A stretch of DNA of 64,000 bases, taken from positions 2,869,501 through 2,933,500 of the forward strand of contig NC_065542.1 in assembly GCF_932294415.1 (NCBI RefSeq), read 5' to 3'. This document shows positions 34,472-46,628 of this stretch, one piece after another (within the stretch, counting starts at the first letter, position 1; each line of letters opens with the position of its first letter). A program made the translations under genes and the position numbers. The notes beneath the pieces are model-generated. The model did not search any database, was not told where the DNA came from, and saw only the letters and a list, made by a program, of their open reading frames with translations. This DNA comes from Quercus robur. Its lineage: Eukaryota > Streptophyta > Magnoliopsida > Fagales > Fagaceae.

Positions 34472-36934
34472 ATGGCCACCACAACCACCGTCACACCCTT
34501 CAACCTCACTTCCCCATTAGCCCCCACATTCCCCCGTAATTACTCCCTCACCCCTCTCTCCCTCCCTCACCACCACCACTTCTTCACACTCCGATATGAC
34601 CAGTTTTCCCCTCCGCCCATTCGGAAGAGACTCCCCACATGCAAGGCCACGGAAGTCTCAGTGGCAGAAGAACCATCACCCTCTGGAGGCGGCGGAGGAG
34701 GAGAGAAGTGGGTGCCGGTGGTGCCACTGGGAGCACTGCCGCGTGGGGAGCGGCGCGTGATAATTCAGGAAGGAGAGACCATACTGCTGCTGTGGTATAA
34801 GGATGAAGTGTTCGCTATAGAAAACAGGTCCCCTGCTGAAGGTGCCTACAGCGAAGGCTTGATCAATGCCAAGCTCACTAAGGTTACTCTCAACTTCATT
34901 GTTTACAACCTTTTTTTCCTTTTCTTTTTTACTAGTGTTCCTTGTATAACTTATTTCATGATTGTCTTCACACTTTCCTACTCACATAACATTGACACAG
35001 AACACAGAACATTTGAGATAGTGCTTGACTAGGCCCATCACAACACAAAAACAGAGGGATGGTGTGAAACAGTTGGTGAAACTCTTTCCTTTATCATGCA
35101 CTAATCACAACATGCCATTAAGCATTTGTAAAATAAAAGTGGTGAAAATTTTTGTGCCGGTATACTTATTGTTTTATTAAAATTTACATGTTAAGGAAAT
35201 TGTGCAATTATGAGTTGGTATACCCTATTACATGTTCTTTTCATGTAGGATTTGTCTTTGGTTTTTGGAAAATGTTGAAGGAAAGAAACATTTAACAGGG
35301 TGTCACTATATTTTTACATTTTCATTAATAAACGTGTGCATGCACGTTTATGTATTCTGATGCGAAAAATTAAAAACATAGTGAATGAAGTCAGTACTAT
35401 CTTATTGGAGGAAAATGTCCCATTGAGCAATGTGTTCTTAGAGATTGTCTAAGTTTCTAGTAGGAGAGGGGTATTGTAATTGTGCCCAATGCTTGAATTT
35501 GATGCTAACTGCTATGCATTGGAATGTCACTCCTACATTGTTCAGAATTTAGATTTGAGAAAATTCTGCCACCCCAACAATGAATAATATTTAGAACAGT
35601 CGGATCAATGATTTTGTAAATGTTCTATTTTCCATTGCTCTACCCTCCCTCTAGTACTGGTGGAAGTAATATTAACAATGCAGAAAGGAAAATAACTTTC
35701 ATTTTATGTATTGATAGCTGATGGGAAGAGTTTGAGTATCCTTTCATTTCTAAACCTTGTTTTAAGAGCTGTTACAGTATCCTTGATTTCAACTCTTTCT
35801 CGAACAATTGCAAACGAACATTTTAAGGATAAGGAGAATTATAGTTGACCAATGTGTTGCATTAAATGGTTCCTTTCCATCTCTAGATGTTATATCTCAT
35901 GGCCAATAGAGACTTTAGCCTTAATAATTCTATATTGGATTCTGCTGTTTTTAGGACACTTGAAAATGTTTATTCAGCAGTGTTAACTCTATGAACTCTG
36001 TCAATGTCATTACAAACTTCTATAAGATACATGTACGGACTCATATTTGTGTCGAAATATGCCATGAACTGTCTTTGAGATATTGTTCTAAAATGATGAG
36101 AAGCAAAAAATGCTGATTGTGTTTTCCTTTTTCCTTTTATTGAAAGGATGGCTGTATAGTTTGTCCAACAACTGATAGCACATTTGATCTCCGAACTGGA
36201 GCAATGAAAGAATGGTATCCAAAAAATCCTGTGCTGAGAGCCCTTACTCCTGCTTTAAGGAGTCTATTTGTTTATCCTGTGAAAACGGATGAAGAAAATA
36301 TTTACATCAGCATGAGAGGAGGTCTAAGTTCTAATGCATCGGCTGAGATTGTCTTCAGTGGGAAGGCTCAACCTGGTATAACTGCAACTGATGTCAATGT
36401 GGATGAGGTAACTGAACCTTTTCTTTATTTATTTCTTAAATGTGGGTGTCCGGTTATCTTAGAACACCTGGCTAATCCCTAGGTGCATGTAGTCCCCCGT
36501 CTCACACATACCGGATAATTACAGTAAGTAATCTCTTTGGGGTGGCCCCAGTGTGTAGTCTAGGAGACTTGTACCAAAGACCTCATGAAACTACTACCTA
36601 ATTACCTTTAATAAGAGGGAAAGGAAAAAAAAAAGAACTACAGCCTACCCGTAGGAATTAAAATCTATGGACCCCTTGAAGCAAGAAAGCAGTTTGTTAC
36701 TTTCATATCTATTATTCTGATTTGTTTACTCTATATGTGTTTTAGACAAGAATGGTGGTTGATGAGGGTCAACAGGGGTTCGGTTTCATCAAGAAGAATG
36801 AAATTATCAATGGAAAGGCAGCTGTAATTGGCTTCCTGCTATTGTTAGATTTTGAACTTTTGACTGGTAAAGGTCTTCTCAAGGGAACTGGTTTCTTGGA
36901 CTTTCTATATGCTGCCTCCAAAGCTTTCAAGTAG
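34472..36934 (+). CDS. PSB33: Chloroplast Rieske-like protein PSB33 (LIL8 type)
   Basis: PSB33 is a thylakoid protein that helps keep photosystem II and its light-harvesting antenna organised under changing light. Three exons, all phase 0: 34472-34882, 36147-36407 and 36746-36934, giving 286 aa, close to the Arabidopsis protein. The N-terminus is rich in Ser, Thr, Pro and His and reads as a chloroplast transit peptide (to about residue 55). A Gly run follows, then the Rieske-like fold (WVPVVPLGALPRGERRVI, ILLLWYKDEVFAIENRSP, GCIVCPTTDSTFDLRTG). The Fe-S ligands are not there: no CxH in the first loop and no His after the Cys-Pro of the second, as known for PSB33. Exon 3 has one membrane segment (KAAVIGFLLLLDFELLTGKG). 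A large tandem duplication starts in intron 1 and leaves this copy intact. No TATA box is evident. Confidence 0.9.
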
Positions 36935-36999
36935 ATGTGTCAACTAGTCATGGTTCTTTCAGGATGAAAGAGTTTGTCTTTCCCAGCATTCACAAGGGG

Positions 37000-39469
37000 G
37001 AATTAAATGAAAAAACTAAAATGCTAAAGAAGTCTGTCTGATTAGTAGGAAAGTTTACCTGTTTTTTGTTCTTCACATTTTGATGTTTGTCTCTTTGATA
37101 GTTTAGACGTGTTTGTTTGTAATTGTATATTCTCTAGAAATCAGACCATGTTGTTGATCCTTGTTCATGTCATGCAGTTGATAATTTCAATCAATTTGTA
37201 CACTAAATACAAATTTTCAAATTGAAGGACATTGCAAATGCTTTAATACATTATAAATATTGGCAAATTTGTTTCTGAAAGGTGTATTCAGAGACTTCTA
37301 TGGTGCCTAAGGTAAATATATTTGATGTTTATTATAATGGGCCGAATGGCCCTTTTGTTTTGGGCGATGTTGGGCTTATCTTTCGGGCACAACAGCTCCC
37401 ATAGTTTCTGAGGTTCATTTTTCTTGATGGGTTGGGCCTCAGTGTTGAAATAGATGGACCAGTGTTCAATAAGCCACTAAAATCACGGTATTATGTTGTT
37501 CAGAAAGTATGTGCTACAAGTCGTTAGTGGAGGAAAATATTCGAAAATATGTGCGACAGCCGACAAGTCGTTGGTGGAAAGAAAACGAAAAAGAGGAAAA
37601 AAAAACATTGGTACTTTGTAAAGTCACTTCTCATCTCACAGAAAAATGATAAAATGTCAAAAGACATGTCCTACATGTTGTGGTTATATCATATGGATGC
37701 CCTCTCATTTTGCTTCTTCTTTTACTCTCTTAGCCCATGTGAAAAGTTCTTTGTACCCTTTTATTCTATAAACTTTTTATCGGTGTTTTTTTTCTTTTTC
37801 TTTCCTTTGTAAATATGATAAGATTTGAACTTATAACTTTCGTTTTATGATAGTTGTTTTTAACTAAAAAAAAAAAGACCAATTAATTTTAGTGAAGTCT
37901 ACATTTGATTTATTTTGCATACTTCAAGAAATTTTTTTTTTTTTTTTATCTCAACTAATAAAAAAAAGTATACATCATTATAAAGTTAATCTTAATCTAA
38001 CAAAAAATTTATTACCAAAGTTTCTATCTACAAAAATTTATTATATTTATAAAATATTACATAGTGAAAATATGTGGTACTTTTTGTAACACTTACATTA
38101 CATGGTGTAAACAAGCTTATAAAACTCATCTTTATTATACTAACCATGATATAATATTTTGAGATGTATTTCTTCTTCTTCTCCCCCCACCTTTTTCTTT
38201 CTGTTAAAAAAAAAAAAAAAAACTTTGGAGCCCACTTACATCACCTTAATCATTGATAACCTCCTTTTTCAAAATTTTATTATTTACAATAATTTATACA
38301 TAATAAATGTCCCCCATAAAAAAAAAAAATGAAACGTTAAAGGATGCCCTAAGGCCATTGGTTTATAAACTATTTTAAACAACTTTTTATGTAAAAAAAT
38401 ACAATTAATTATTTTGATAGTTTTTTATATTTTCTATGAAAGTGGTGTCAAAATTTTCCTAAAATGGTTTGTTAACAATTATTTTAAGGGTACCCTTTAA
38501 AAGGACCCTAAAAATAAGGAAGAAATTAAATAAGATAATTAAAATATGAGCAAAATTTAGGTGACCTATATTAGGTTCTTAATTTAATTCAAACACATGA
38601 TTGTATTAAGTATTAACTAATAAAACACAAATAGTGTTATTAATTTTTTGTTTTGTTTGTTTTTTGAGAAACATAGTGTTATTAAATTCAAGACCAATTA
38701 AGTCAAATTAAACAATTAGGTGCTAATTGGAGATTTTCATACATTGGCCTAAAGTATTGTACCTTTATTTTTTTAATAAATGTAGGACCCATGCATTACA
38801 GGAGCTGCTATATATAATAGGGTGCAGCTTGTGCCTAGTAGCCAGTTCCGCTGGACACGCTGGGATACAGAAGCGTGTCTGCATCTTAACGTGTTCAGTA
38901 AAACTAGTCACTAGACATGTCCAACCCTATATAATATAGGTTCTATTTTAGGAAGTGAAAAGTGAACCTTAAATCATTTTTCCTTTTTTTTAAAAAAAAA
39001 AAATTCAATTTTCTTTAATTGCAATAAATGAAAGGTTGAAATTCTAGTGGATTTGGTAGCTGCCATCGTCCACAAAATGGTCAAGGAGAGAAAAAAAAAA
39101 GTTGCCATAATAATAATAATATAATTTATCCATTTGACCATTTTTTTTATTGGTGGGAATAGTGGAATACATGCTCAAGCTTTTTTTTTCATACAGTGAT
39201 TCTCCGTATGTTGTGATTAGTCTACCGACTATGATGACCAAGCACGTGATTAATGAGTCCAATAAATTTCTAATTCTGTAAATTATATAAAAAAAAATAC
39301 ATGACTATATAAAAAATTCATTGACTTCAGGGTGACTTCTTAGTGTACTTGAGAAATCTATGGATATGTTAATCAATTTGTAAATGCTCGTAGTTTTAAA
39401 ATATATCAAGTGGTTTTGGTGGATTGACAATGACATGCAATTACTTTTTGAAAAATATATCCCCACATG

Positions 39470-39515
<46 letters not shown>

Positions 39516-40090
39516 AGTAAAATTTTATTAAAATAAAGTCAATAAACCCCCCAAAAGTAAAAATAAAGAGAGAAGACAATTGACATGTTGTGTCAAATTT
39601 GTGATTAATTTTATTTCCACAAATAAAAGATAGATTATATGATTATATAAAGTGTTAGTTTAGCACCAACTTATTTAACAATTTAAAAATTATTTTCTCC
39701 TTAATGTGGATTAAAATATTCTAGTATTTGGAAAAAAAAGGGATGTATTTTTTTAACAAAAATATATATATTTATATATAGCGTAATCATTTTCTTTTAA
39801 TTATTGTCGTTATGATTATTTTTAGTAAAAAAATATCCTCGTTATGATTATTCTTAAATTATTAGGCTGATAATAGTCCAAATGATCACGCTTATCAAAA
39901 ATATTCAAATAAGACAAACCAAAATTGCATTATTGTTTTCAACTTTGCCTTCTATAGAATGGTCTGGTCAATTAATTTCTTAGAAGTTAGACCTGTGAGC
40001 TGTGGGTGAATTCATCGAGAAAGTACGGTCTTTTGGATTCAGGAAAGGCAACGCTGAAATTGTCCTCGTGTTTACAGCTTTAAAGATATT
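37000..40090. other. Non-coding part of duplication copy 1
   Basis: AT-rich with homopolymers; no gene. A GC-richer block at 37335-37440 (ATGGGCCGAATGGCCC) is shared with 47850-47960 and is probably an older repeat. Confidence 0.4.
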
Positions 40091-40092
40091 TA

Positions 40093-40230
40093 AGCAGTTT
40101 GGTAGGAGAGTTTAAGTAGTATTATTTGTAGTTTTTTGAAACATGTATAAGTAAAAAATTGTGTAAAAATATGTGTAATGTTATTTAAAAAATGAAAATA
40201 AGTGTTTAAAATGCCCTACTAAATAGACCC
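40093..40230. mobile_element. Tourist-like MITE, 138 bp
   Basis: Ends AGCAGTTTGGTAGGAGAG and CCCTACTAAATAGACCC are imperfect inverted repeats. TTA flanks both sides (40090-40092 and 40231-40233), the PIF/Harbinger pattern. Copy 2 of the duplication (about 50.64 kb) has the empty site. Confidence 0.7.
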
Positions 40231-40372
40231 TTACTTTTACCCGATCAAAATGTCCTTCATTTTTTTTTATCCTTCTAGATTATAATGATAACTTTTTTTT
40301 TTTTTACAAGATATAATTTCTACTCTAGTCTAATCTAATAAGTGTATATATATATATATATATATATATATG

Positions 40373-40478
40373 TGAAACTCTCTCCTAGAGACTTGAACTC
40401 TAACCCTTACCCTTACCACCCACATTTCATAAGCACTTATACATGTAGAGTGACCATCGCACCATGAGTGTGTGGTGG
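40373..40478 (-). mobile_element. SINE-like repeat
   Basis: On the minus strand it has GGTGCGATGGTCACTC (A-box-like) and GAGTTCAAGTCTCTAGGAG (B-box-like). A second copy is at 41255-41340. Confidence 0.55.
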
Positions 40479-40507
40479 AGTAACTTTTTACCTTATAGAA
40501 TTACTTA

Positions 40508-41103
40508 CAGGGGCAGCTTGATGCATTTAGGGGCCTAAGGCGAAAATTGATCATCTTATTTAGATGCAAAATTACTACTAATTAACATGAACTACATAGA
40601 ATTTTTTTTTTTTTTTTGAATTTTTAAGACAAAAAAAAAATTTGACAAAATTTTTCATACTTGTTGATGTGGTAGATTGATAGTGGTAAGTAAAACAGTG
40701 GTGTTAGTAGTAGATTTAGATGAAAACTAGTAAAGGTTTGCTAATTAAACTCTTATTATTATTCTTTTTTTTAGAAGTGCAACATTCACAATATTTTTTA
40801 CAACAAATCCTAGATTTTAAACTGTTTTTTGTTTTTTATTTGAAAATATCACTATAATTATTTTTTTGCCATCAACAATAGGCTGTAATAACTTGCTACT
40901 TAGCATTAGTTGTACAAGTGTTGTGAAAAATATTGTGGATGACGTTGCATTTTTCTCTATTTTTTTATTTTTTTTTCATCTAATAAAAAAAATTATTTTA
41001 TTTATTGATTATAAATAATCCTATTGGTTAAAATTTAGGGGCCTTTTTTTTACTTGGGACCTTAGGCGGTTGCATTTTTTGCTCCACCATAGAGCCGGCC
41101 CTG
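40508..41103. mobile_element. Non-autonomous hAT element, 596 bp
   Basis: Terminal inverted repeats CAGGGGCAGC and (reverse) CAGGGCCGGC. Perfect 8-bp target duplications ATTACTTA (40500-40507 and 41104-41111), diagnostic of hAT. Copy 2 keeps the empty site at about 50727-50734 (AGAATTACTTATAATAG). Interior non-coding. Confidence 0.88.
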
Positions 41104-41254
41104 ATTACTTATAATAGTGACTTTTTTTTTTTGGAGAAATTACTTATAATATTAACTTGGTAAGACCGGGGTGTCAATTCGAGTTAGCGTGTTGGGATCG
41201 TATCGTGTCGAGATAGGGGTATTCAACTAAATGGCTCAACTCTAACCCGACCCG

Positions 41255-41340
41255 AGACTTGAACTCTAACCCTTACCACCCACACTCCATAAGCACTTAT
41301 ACATGTAGAGTGACCATCGCACCTTGAGTGTGTGGTGGGG
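41255..41340 (-). mobile_element. SINE-like repeat, second copy
   Basis: Homologous to 40373-40478. The pair, with the following ACTTATAATAGTGAC stretch and the start of the next element at 41170 and 41427, shows that a block of about 900 bp was duplicated in tandem here. Confidence 0.5.
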
Positions 41341-41426
41341 TAACTTTTTACTTTATAGAATTACTTATAATAGTGACTTTTTTTTTTTTTTTGAGAAATT
41401 ACTTATATTATTAACTTGGTAAGACG

Positions 41427-42449
41427 TAGGGGTGTCAATTCGGGTTAGCGTGTCGGGATTGTGTCGTGTCGAGGTTGGGGTATTCAACTAAATGGCTCAA
41501 CTCTAACCCAACCCATTTAATAATCCTGTCATAATCCGTCAACCCTAACCCGACTTGTTAATAAGACGGGTTGACCTGACCCAACCCATTTGACACGCTT
41601 AATAAACAAGTCGTGTTGGGTTGACACAAATGTAACACAATTCATTTCAACTTACTTAATATTAGATATAACATCCATCTAAAAATAATTGTTTTTTTTT
41701 ACATTCCCAAAGCAATGCATACACTTCAAGTCTTTAACCCACATTCAAAATAATATAGTTCAACAAAAATATAACATTCATCTAGAAAATAATTTCTTTA
41801 CACTCCAAAAGAAGTGCATACACTTCAACCCAAATTCAAAATAACATAGTTTAACAAAAATAAAATAACATAGTTTAAAAAAAATATAATATCCTTGGAA
41901 CTTACCAAATGCTAAGTATCAATATTGAAAGAATTGGAGTTTAAAAAAAATATAATATCCTTGGAACTTACCAAATGCTAAGTATCAATATTGAAAGAAT
42001 TGGAGCAAACAGTAGAGTGAATAATTATAAAATTAAATATTTATGAGAAGGTTTAGAGATCTAAGGTTTGTAGGGTTTAGAGATTTAGGGTTTGTAAAGT
42101 TTCAATTTCCAATTATATTCATTGTAAGTTTTTGTAAGTACTCACTTTTATTTTTAAATTTAAAATATATGTTGGATATAAAAGGCATTTGACAAATCTA
42201 AAATAAAATGAATATTTATTTGTTATATGAGTTAAACGGGTTGTGTTAAGTAGGTTATTTTGGGTTGACACAAATAAATTGGCATGTCAAACGTGTCTAT
42301 TGCGGGTTACGTGAGTTGACCCGCTTATGATACGTTTTTTATTGTGTCTCTTTCGGGTTGACCCGTTTATGACTCAAACCCATTAAGGCTTAATCCTAAC
42401 CTGCAAAAACCCATGTCATGTTCGCGGGTTGGGTCGAACATTGACAACT
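41427..42449. mobile_element. GGGTT-rich DNA transposon derivative, about 1.0 kb
   Basis: Ends TAGGGGTGTCAATTCGGG and CGAACATTGACAACT form imperfect inverted repeats, and AGACG flanks both sides (41422-41426 and 42450-42454). Many GGGTTGACCC-type motifs lie near both ends. A truncated 5' piece lies at 41170-41245. Copy 2 of the duplication lacks it. It is hAT-like by its ends, though the target repeat is shorter than 8 bp. Confidence 0.6.
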
Positions 42450-42459
42450 AGACGAAAGC

Positions 42460-44800
42460 ACAAATGAATCAGGTGAGAAATTACTTGATACGATTTGTGC
42501 CATTCGAAGTTCCAGGAATATATGTACATAAGAAGTAAATTACTTTTTTAAGAAGAATTTTTTTTGAGAAGAATAAAAAATAAATAAATAAATTGCTGGT
42601 TAAGTGAAGTAGTGTTAGGTGTTACTGTCTATTTCTATGTATCCTTTCCTTAACAAGATTCAAGATTTCGAGCATACATAATAAAATACTATCACATCTT
42701 AAATAAAATTATATATTAAAAAAAAAAAAAAAGCCTAACCAGAAGAGTTTCTTGAAATGTGTGGATTTGACAATACCTCTCAAAAGGTATCAAACAGATT
42801 TTTTAGAAGTCAACTACAAATGTTAAGAAACAAGTTAGGAAAAGAGGGAGGGTGGGGGGTGACTATAATCAAAAGGCATCAGCTAGATTAGTTGAAAATT
42901 ATTGTTGAAATTTTATCTCAAAAAAAAATTATTATTGATTCTTTTTTTTAATTATAAAGAGAATTTTGACAACGTACTTTATGTTTCATGCATAACCTTA
43001 CAAATAGATATGGAATATTGCTTGCTAGCTCATTAGAGGTACATAGCCCAATTAACTATGTAACATTAATTATCTCACTTACCTATTAAATAAAAGCTCA
43101 CACTATCTACCATTCAATTTTGCTAATCTAAAAGCCACACCATTTCCTTTATGGTAACAAACCAAATTGAACAAGCTTAACCATATTGTCTTTATAAGTA
43201 CAAAACCAAACCATCCTAATCTTTCATCAAACTCATTACCTCCAAGCAAAACATTTTTTTTTCTTAAAGCCCTCTCATCATATAAAGGAGAAAAATGCAC
43301 TATGTATCTAGTGTATATTTCCTCCTTCTCATATATAAGTAAATCCCACATGTATGGGGTCCATCTCATGTAAGAGGAGGGGTACAACACCAGATGCATG
43401 ATATGCATCTTCTATATAAAGCGGAAATGAGAAGTAAATGATAGATAGCAATATTCATAACAAAAAATTAAAAAATTAAATCTCATATATAATCGGGTAA
43501 ATTATTTGAAAGTCAACCCAACGAATATTAAGAAGTTAGGAAAAACAAGAAAGAAAACATCAACTAGATTATTTGAAAGTCAACCACAAATGTCAACTTA
43601 AGAAAGTTAAGAATCTCCCATGCATAGGTATGTGCCAAGTTATGGGTTAATGTACTAATTAAGTCTTTCCATTTAGTAGTTCAAAGTTTAATTAGATGCC
43701 CTAACATTGAATCAGAATCTTGAACTCTATGGCATACACAATTACACATGCTAAATTCGTTTTTCTTTGTTTAATAATGACAACATTTTATTTATTTATT
43801 TCAATTTTGAAAAGTTAACTAACTCATGCATGCATGCATGCATGTTTTAGACCAGACTCAAAATTTTCCAATACACATTAGAATTTTCCTTTGACATTGT
43901 CATTATTATAACCACTTTCAAATTTCTTTCAATCCACCTTTAAACCATAGTCATATTTCTATATATTTGAATTCTTCCTTGTGATGCTTGAGCATAATTA
44001 GACCACCTCTTAAAATTTATGCATTTAGCAGTCATACTAATAGAATTTTAGTTTTGTTTTTCAAAAAAAAAAAAAAAAAAATTCAATCAATTTTGCAGCA
44101 TATATTTTCATACACACTTTGTCGTAACTGTTTTATAAAGCAATTATGATTAGTTGTTTGTTACTATCCATAGACCTACAATTTTTTTTCGCATCAATCA
44201 CAAACTGTATAGGATAGTAATGACCAAATGTATATAAAAATGTGCAAGTTAGGACCTCCAGGCAGCGCTGGCATCAACAAGGAATGCCTTGTCAAAAAAA
44301 AAAAAAGTGTGATAATTATTGATAGAATTTCTGCCCTTAGAAATTTTAACTAGTTGCATGTTTTGGATAATGACTTATTTTTACTATTTTCTATGAAAAC
44401 ATTTTATTTATTTATTTATTTATTTTAACTTTGAAAAGTTAACCAACTCATGCATGGTTTAGACCAAACTCAAAAATTTCCAAATACACATTAAATTTTC
44501 CTTGACATTGTCATTATTATAACCACTTTCAAATTTCTTTCAATCCACCATTAAACCATAGTCATATTCATATATATTTTAACTCTTCATTGTGATACTT
44601 GAGCATAATTGGACCGCTCCTTAAAATTCATGCATTCGGCAGTCATACTAATAGAATTTCAATAATGTTTGTACCACACATTTTCATACACACACATTTT
44701 ATTATAACTGTTTTCTAAAACAAATTATACTTAGCTATCTGTCACTATTAGCCTATCACATAGACTTACAAATTTTTATTCTCATCAATCACAAACTAAA
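42460..44800. other. Non-coding part of duplication copy 1 with local repeat
   Basis: No gene. A unit of about 600 bp (from about 43.79 kb) is repeated in tandem from about 44.40 kb; copy 2 has one unit only (52.9-53.5 kb). A (GCAT)n-like tract is at 43827-43845. Confidence 0.55.
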
Positions 44801-44808
44801 TAGAATAG

Positions 44809-45374
44809 TGTGTGCGTCAAAAATGAGACTATTGGGTTGGGCTTCACTTGAGTTCACAATCTATTTGTAAAGTGGGCTTGGATTTCTTACGTTGGGTTGT
44901 TCTCGGCACAGAGACTCACCGAAACTATCTTTCTTTGTCTCTGGGTTCCTCACCCCACTCTATTCTTTGTTTCTCTTTCAACCTTCACCACCCCCCCCCC
45001 CCCAGTCCAATATTGTTAATCGTAAGTGGGTGTTTAAGTGGGAGTGGGGTGTGGTAAGAGTGACCTTGGTACTGGTTGTAGATATGCTCAGCAGTGATAT
45101 TCCCTAGGGCACTGCTGGGCATACAAGAGATGGTGTATCCGAATGCCTTTCTTCTTGCTCGGAATGGTTCGCCGAGCAAGGATCAGGCGGCAAAACAAGG
45201 TGCGTGCTAATGTAGACTGTCTACTCTTCAGGTTTTTAAGCTATATGAAGCTTGGGCTCGTGGCTTTCGTGGGCTCAGGCTGGGGTCATGGGTAGAGAGA
45301 GATTAGGGCCATGGGCCACACTGTTGAGTCAAAACTCAAGGCCCAAATGGGTCTGGGTACCATAGTGCCGTACA
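44809..45374. mobile_element. Solo LTR-like insertion, 566 bp
   Basis: Begins TGTGTGCGTC, ends GCCGTACA; perfect 5-bp target duplications AATAG (44804-44808 and 45375-45379). Paralogous sites near 44.21 and 53.31 kb are empty. Contains a 9-bp inverted repeat CTTGCTCGG / CCGAGCAAG (45154-45162 and 45172-45180). Family not known to me; a solo LTR is the best reading. Confidence 0.75.
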
Positions 45375-46628
45375 AATAGTAATGACAAAATGTATATAAA
45401 AAGGTGCGAGATAGAGCCTCCAAGCGGCGCTAGCATCAACAAGGAATGCCTTATAAAAAAAAAAATGTAATATTTATTGATAGAATTTCCTACCCTGAAA
45501 TTTTAACTATTTGCACGTTTTGGATAATGACACCTTTTTACCATTTTTTTTGACTTTTTACTATAATCCTCCCTGGTCCCTATATGAGTTGGTATACCCT
45601 ATTACATGTTTCTTTTCACGTAGGATTTGTCTTTGGTTTTTGGAAAATGTTGAAGAAAAGAAACATTTAACAGGGTATCATTATATTTTTACATTTTCAT
45701 TAATACGCATGTACTTGAACAATTCATTTATTTGATAATCATGTTTATTTGGATTTAGAAAGGAACTTGAGTATACATACCCATTTATATGACTAGCTTC
45801 TTAGTGTGCATGCACATTTATGTATTCTGATGCGAAAAATTAAAAACATAGTGGAAGAAAATGTCCCATTGAGCAATGTGTTCTTAGAGATTGTCTTAAG
45901 TTTCTAGTAGGAGAGGGATATTGTAATTGTGCCCAATGCTTGAATTTGACGCTAACTGCTATGCATTGGAATGTCACTCCTACATTGTTCAGAATTTAGA
46001 TTTGAGAAAATTCTGCCACCCCAACAATGAATAATATTTAGAACAGTTGGATCAATGATTTTGTAAATGTTCTACTTTCCATTGCTCCACCCTCCCTCTA
46101 GTAGTGTTGGAAGTAATATTAACTATGTGGAAAGGAAACTAAATTTCATTTTATGCATTGATAGCTGATGGGAAGTGTTTGAGTATCCTTGCATTTCTAA
46201 TCCTTGTTTTAAGAGCTGTTACAGTATCCTTGCGACTTGGAGGACATAAGACTTCTTGGTCAAGCCAATTTAAACTCTCTCTCGAACAATTACAAACAAA
46301 CGTTTTAAGGATAAGGAGAATTATAATTGACCAATGCATTGCATTAAAGGGTTCCTTTCCATCTCTAGATGTCATATCTCATGGCCAATAGAGGCTTTAG
46401 ACTTAATAATTCTAAATTGGATTCTGCTGTTTTTAGGACACTTGAAAATGTTTATTCAGCAGTATTAACTCTAAGAACTCCATCAATGTCATTACAAACT
46501 TCTATAAGATACATGTACGGACTCATATTTGTGTCGAAATATGCCATGAACTGTCTTTGAGATATTGTTCTAAAATGATGGGAAGCAAAAAATGCTGATT
46601 GTGTTTTCCTTTTTCCTTTTATTGAAAG

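Larger units (their letters stand above)
35213..45586. repeat. Large tandem duplication, copy 1 (10.4 kb)
   Basis: Starts in PSB33 intron 1 and ends where the alignment to 45587-53580 begins again. Copies are collinear, with about 3-5% differences in the stretches compared by eye. The junction and both outer edges share TATG (TTATG at 35208-35212 and 53576-53580; TATG at 45583-45586). Copy 1 is longer because of later or differential events: a 138-bp MITE, a 596-bp hAT element, an element of about 1 kb, a local repeat near 43.8-45.5 kb and a 566-bp LTR. Confidence 0.9.

Noticed and set aside
36430-36600. Possible exon or RNA in PSB33 intron 2 (GC-richer block)
   Set aside because: It has an antisense SINE-like look (ACTTGTACCAAAGACCTCATG) and is present unchanged in the pseudogene copy; no splice-compatible frame.
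43103-43408. Minus-strand frame of 101 codons, with a partial partner at 52219-52416
   Set aside because: The paralogous copy is not open over the same length and differences ignore codon positions; no domain.
46151-46391. Frames of 74-77 codons on both strands before the PSB33 pseudogene
   Set aside because: They fall in the copied PSB33 intron 1. The matching intron in copy 1 lacks about 35 bp of it and is not open, so no coding constraint is visible.
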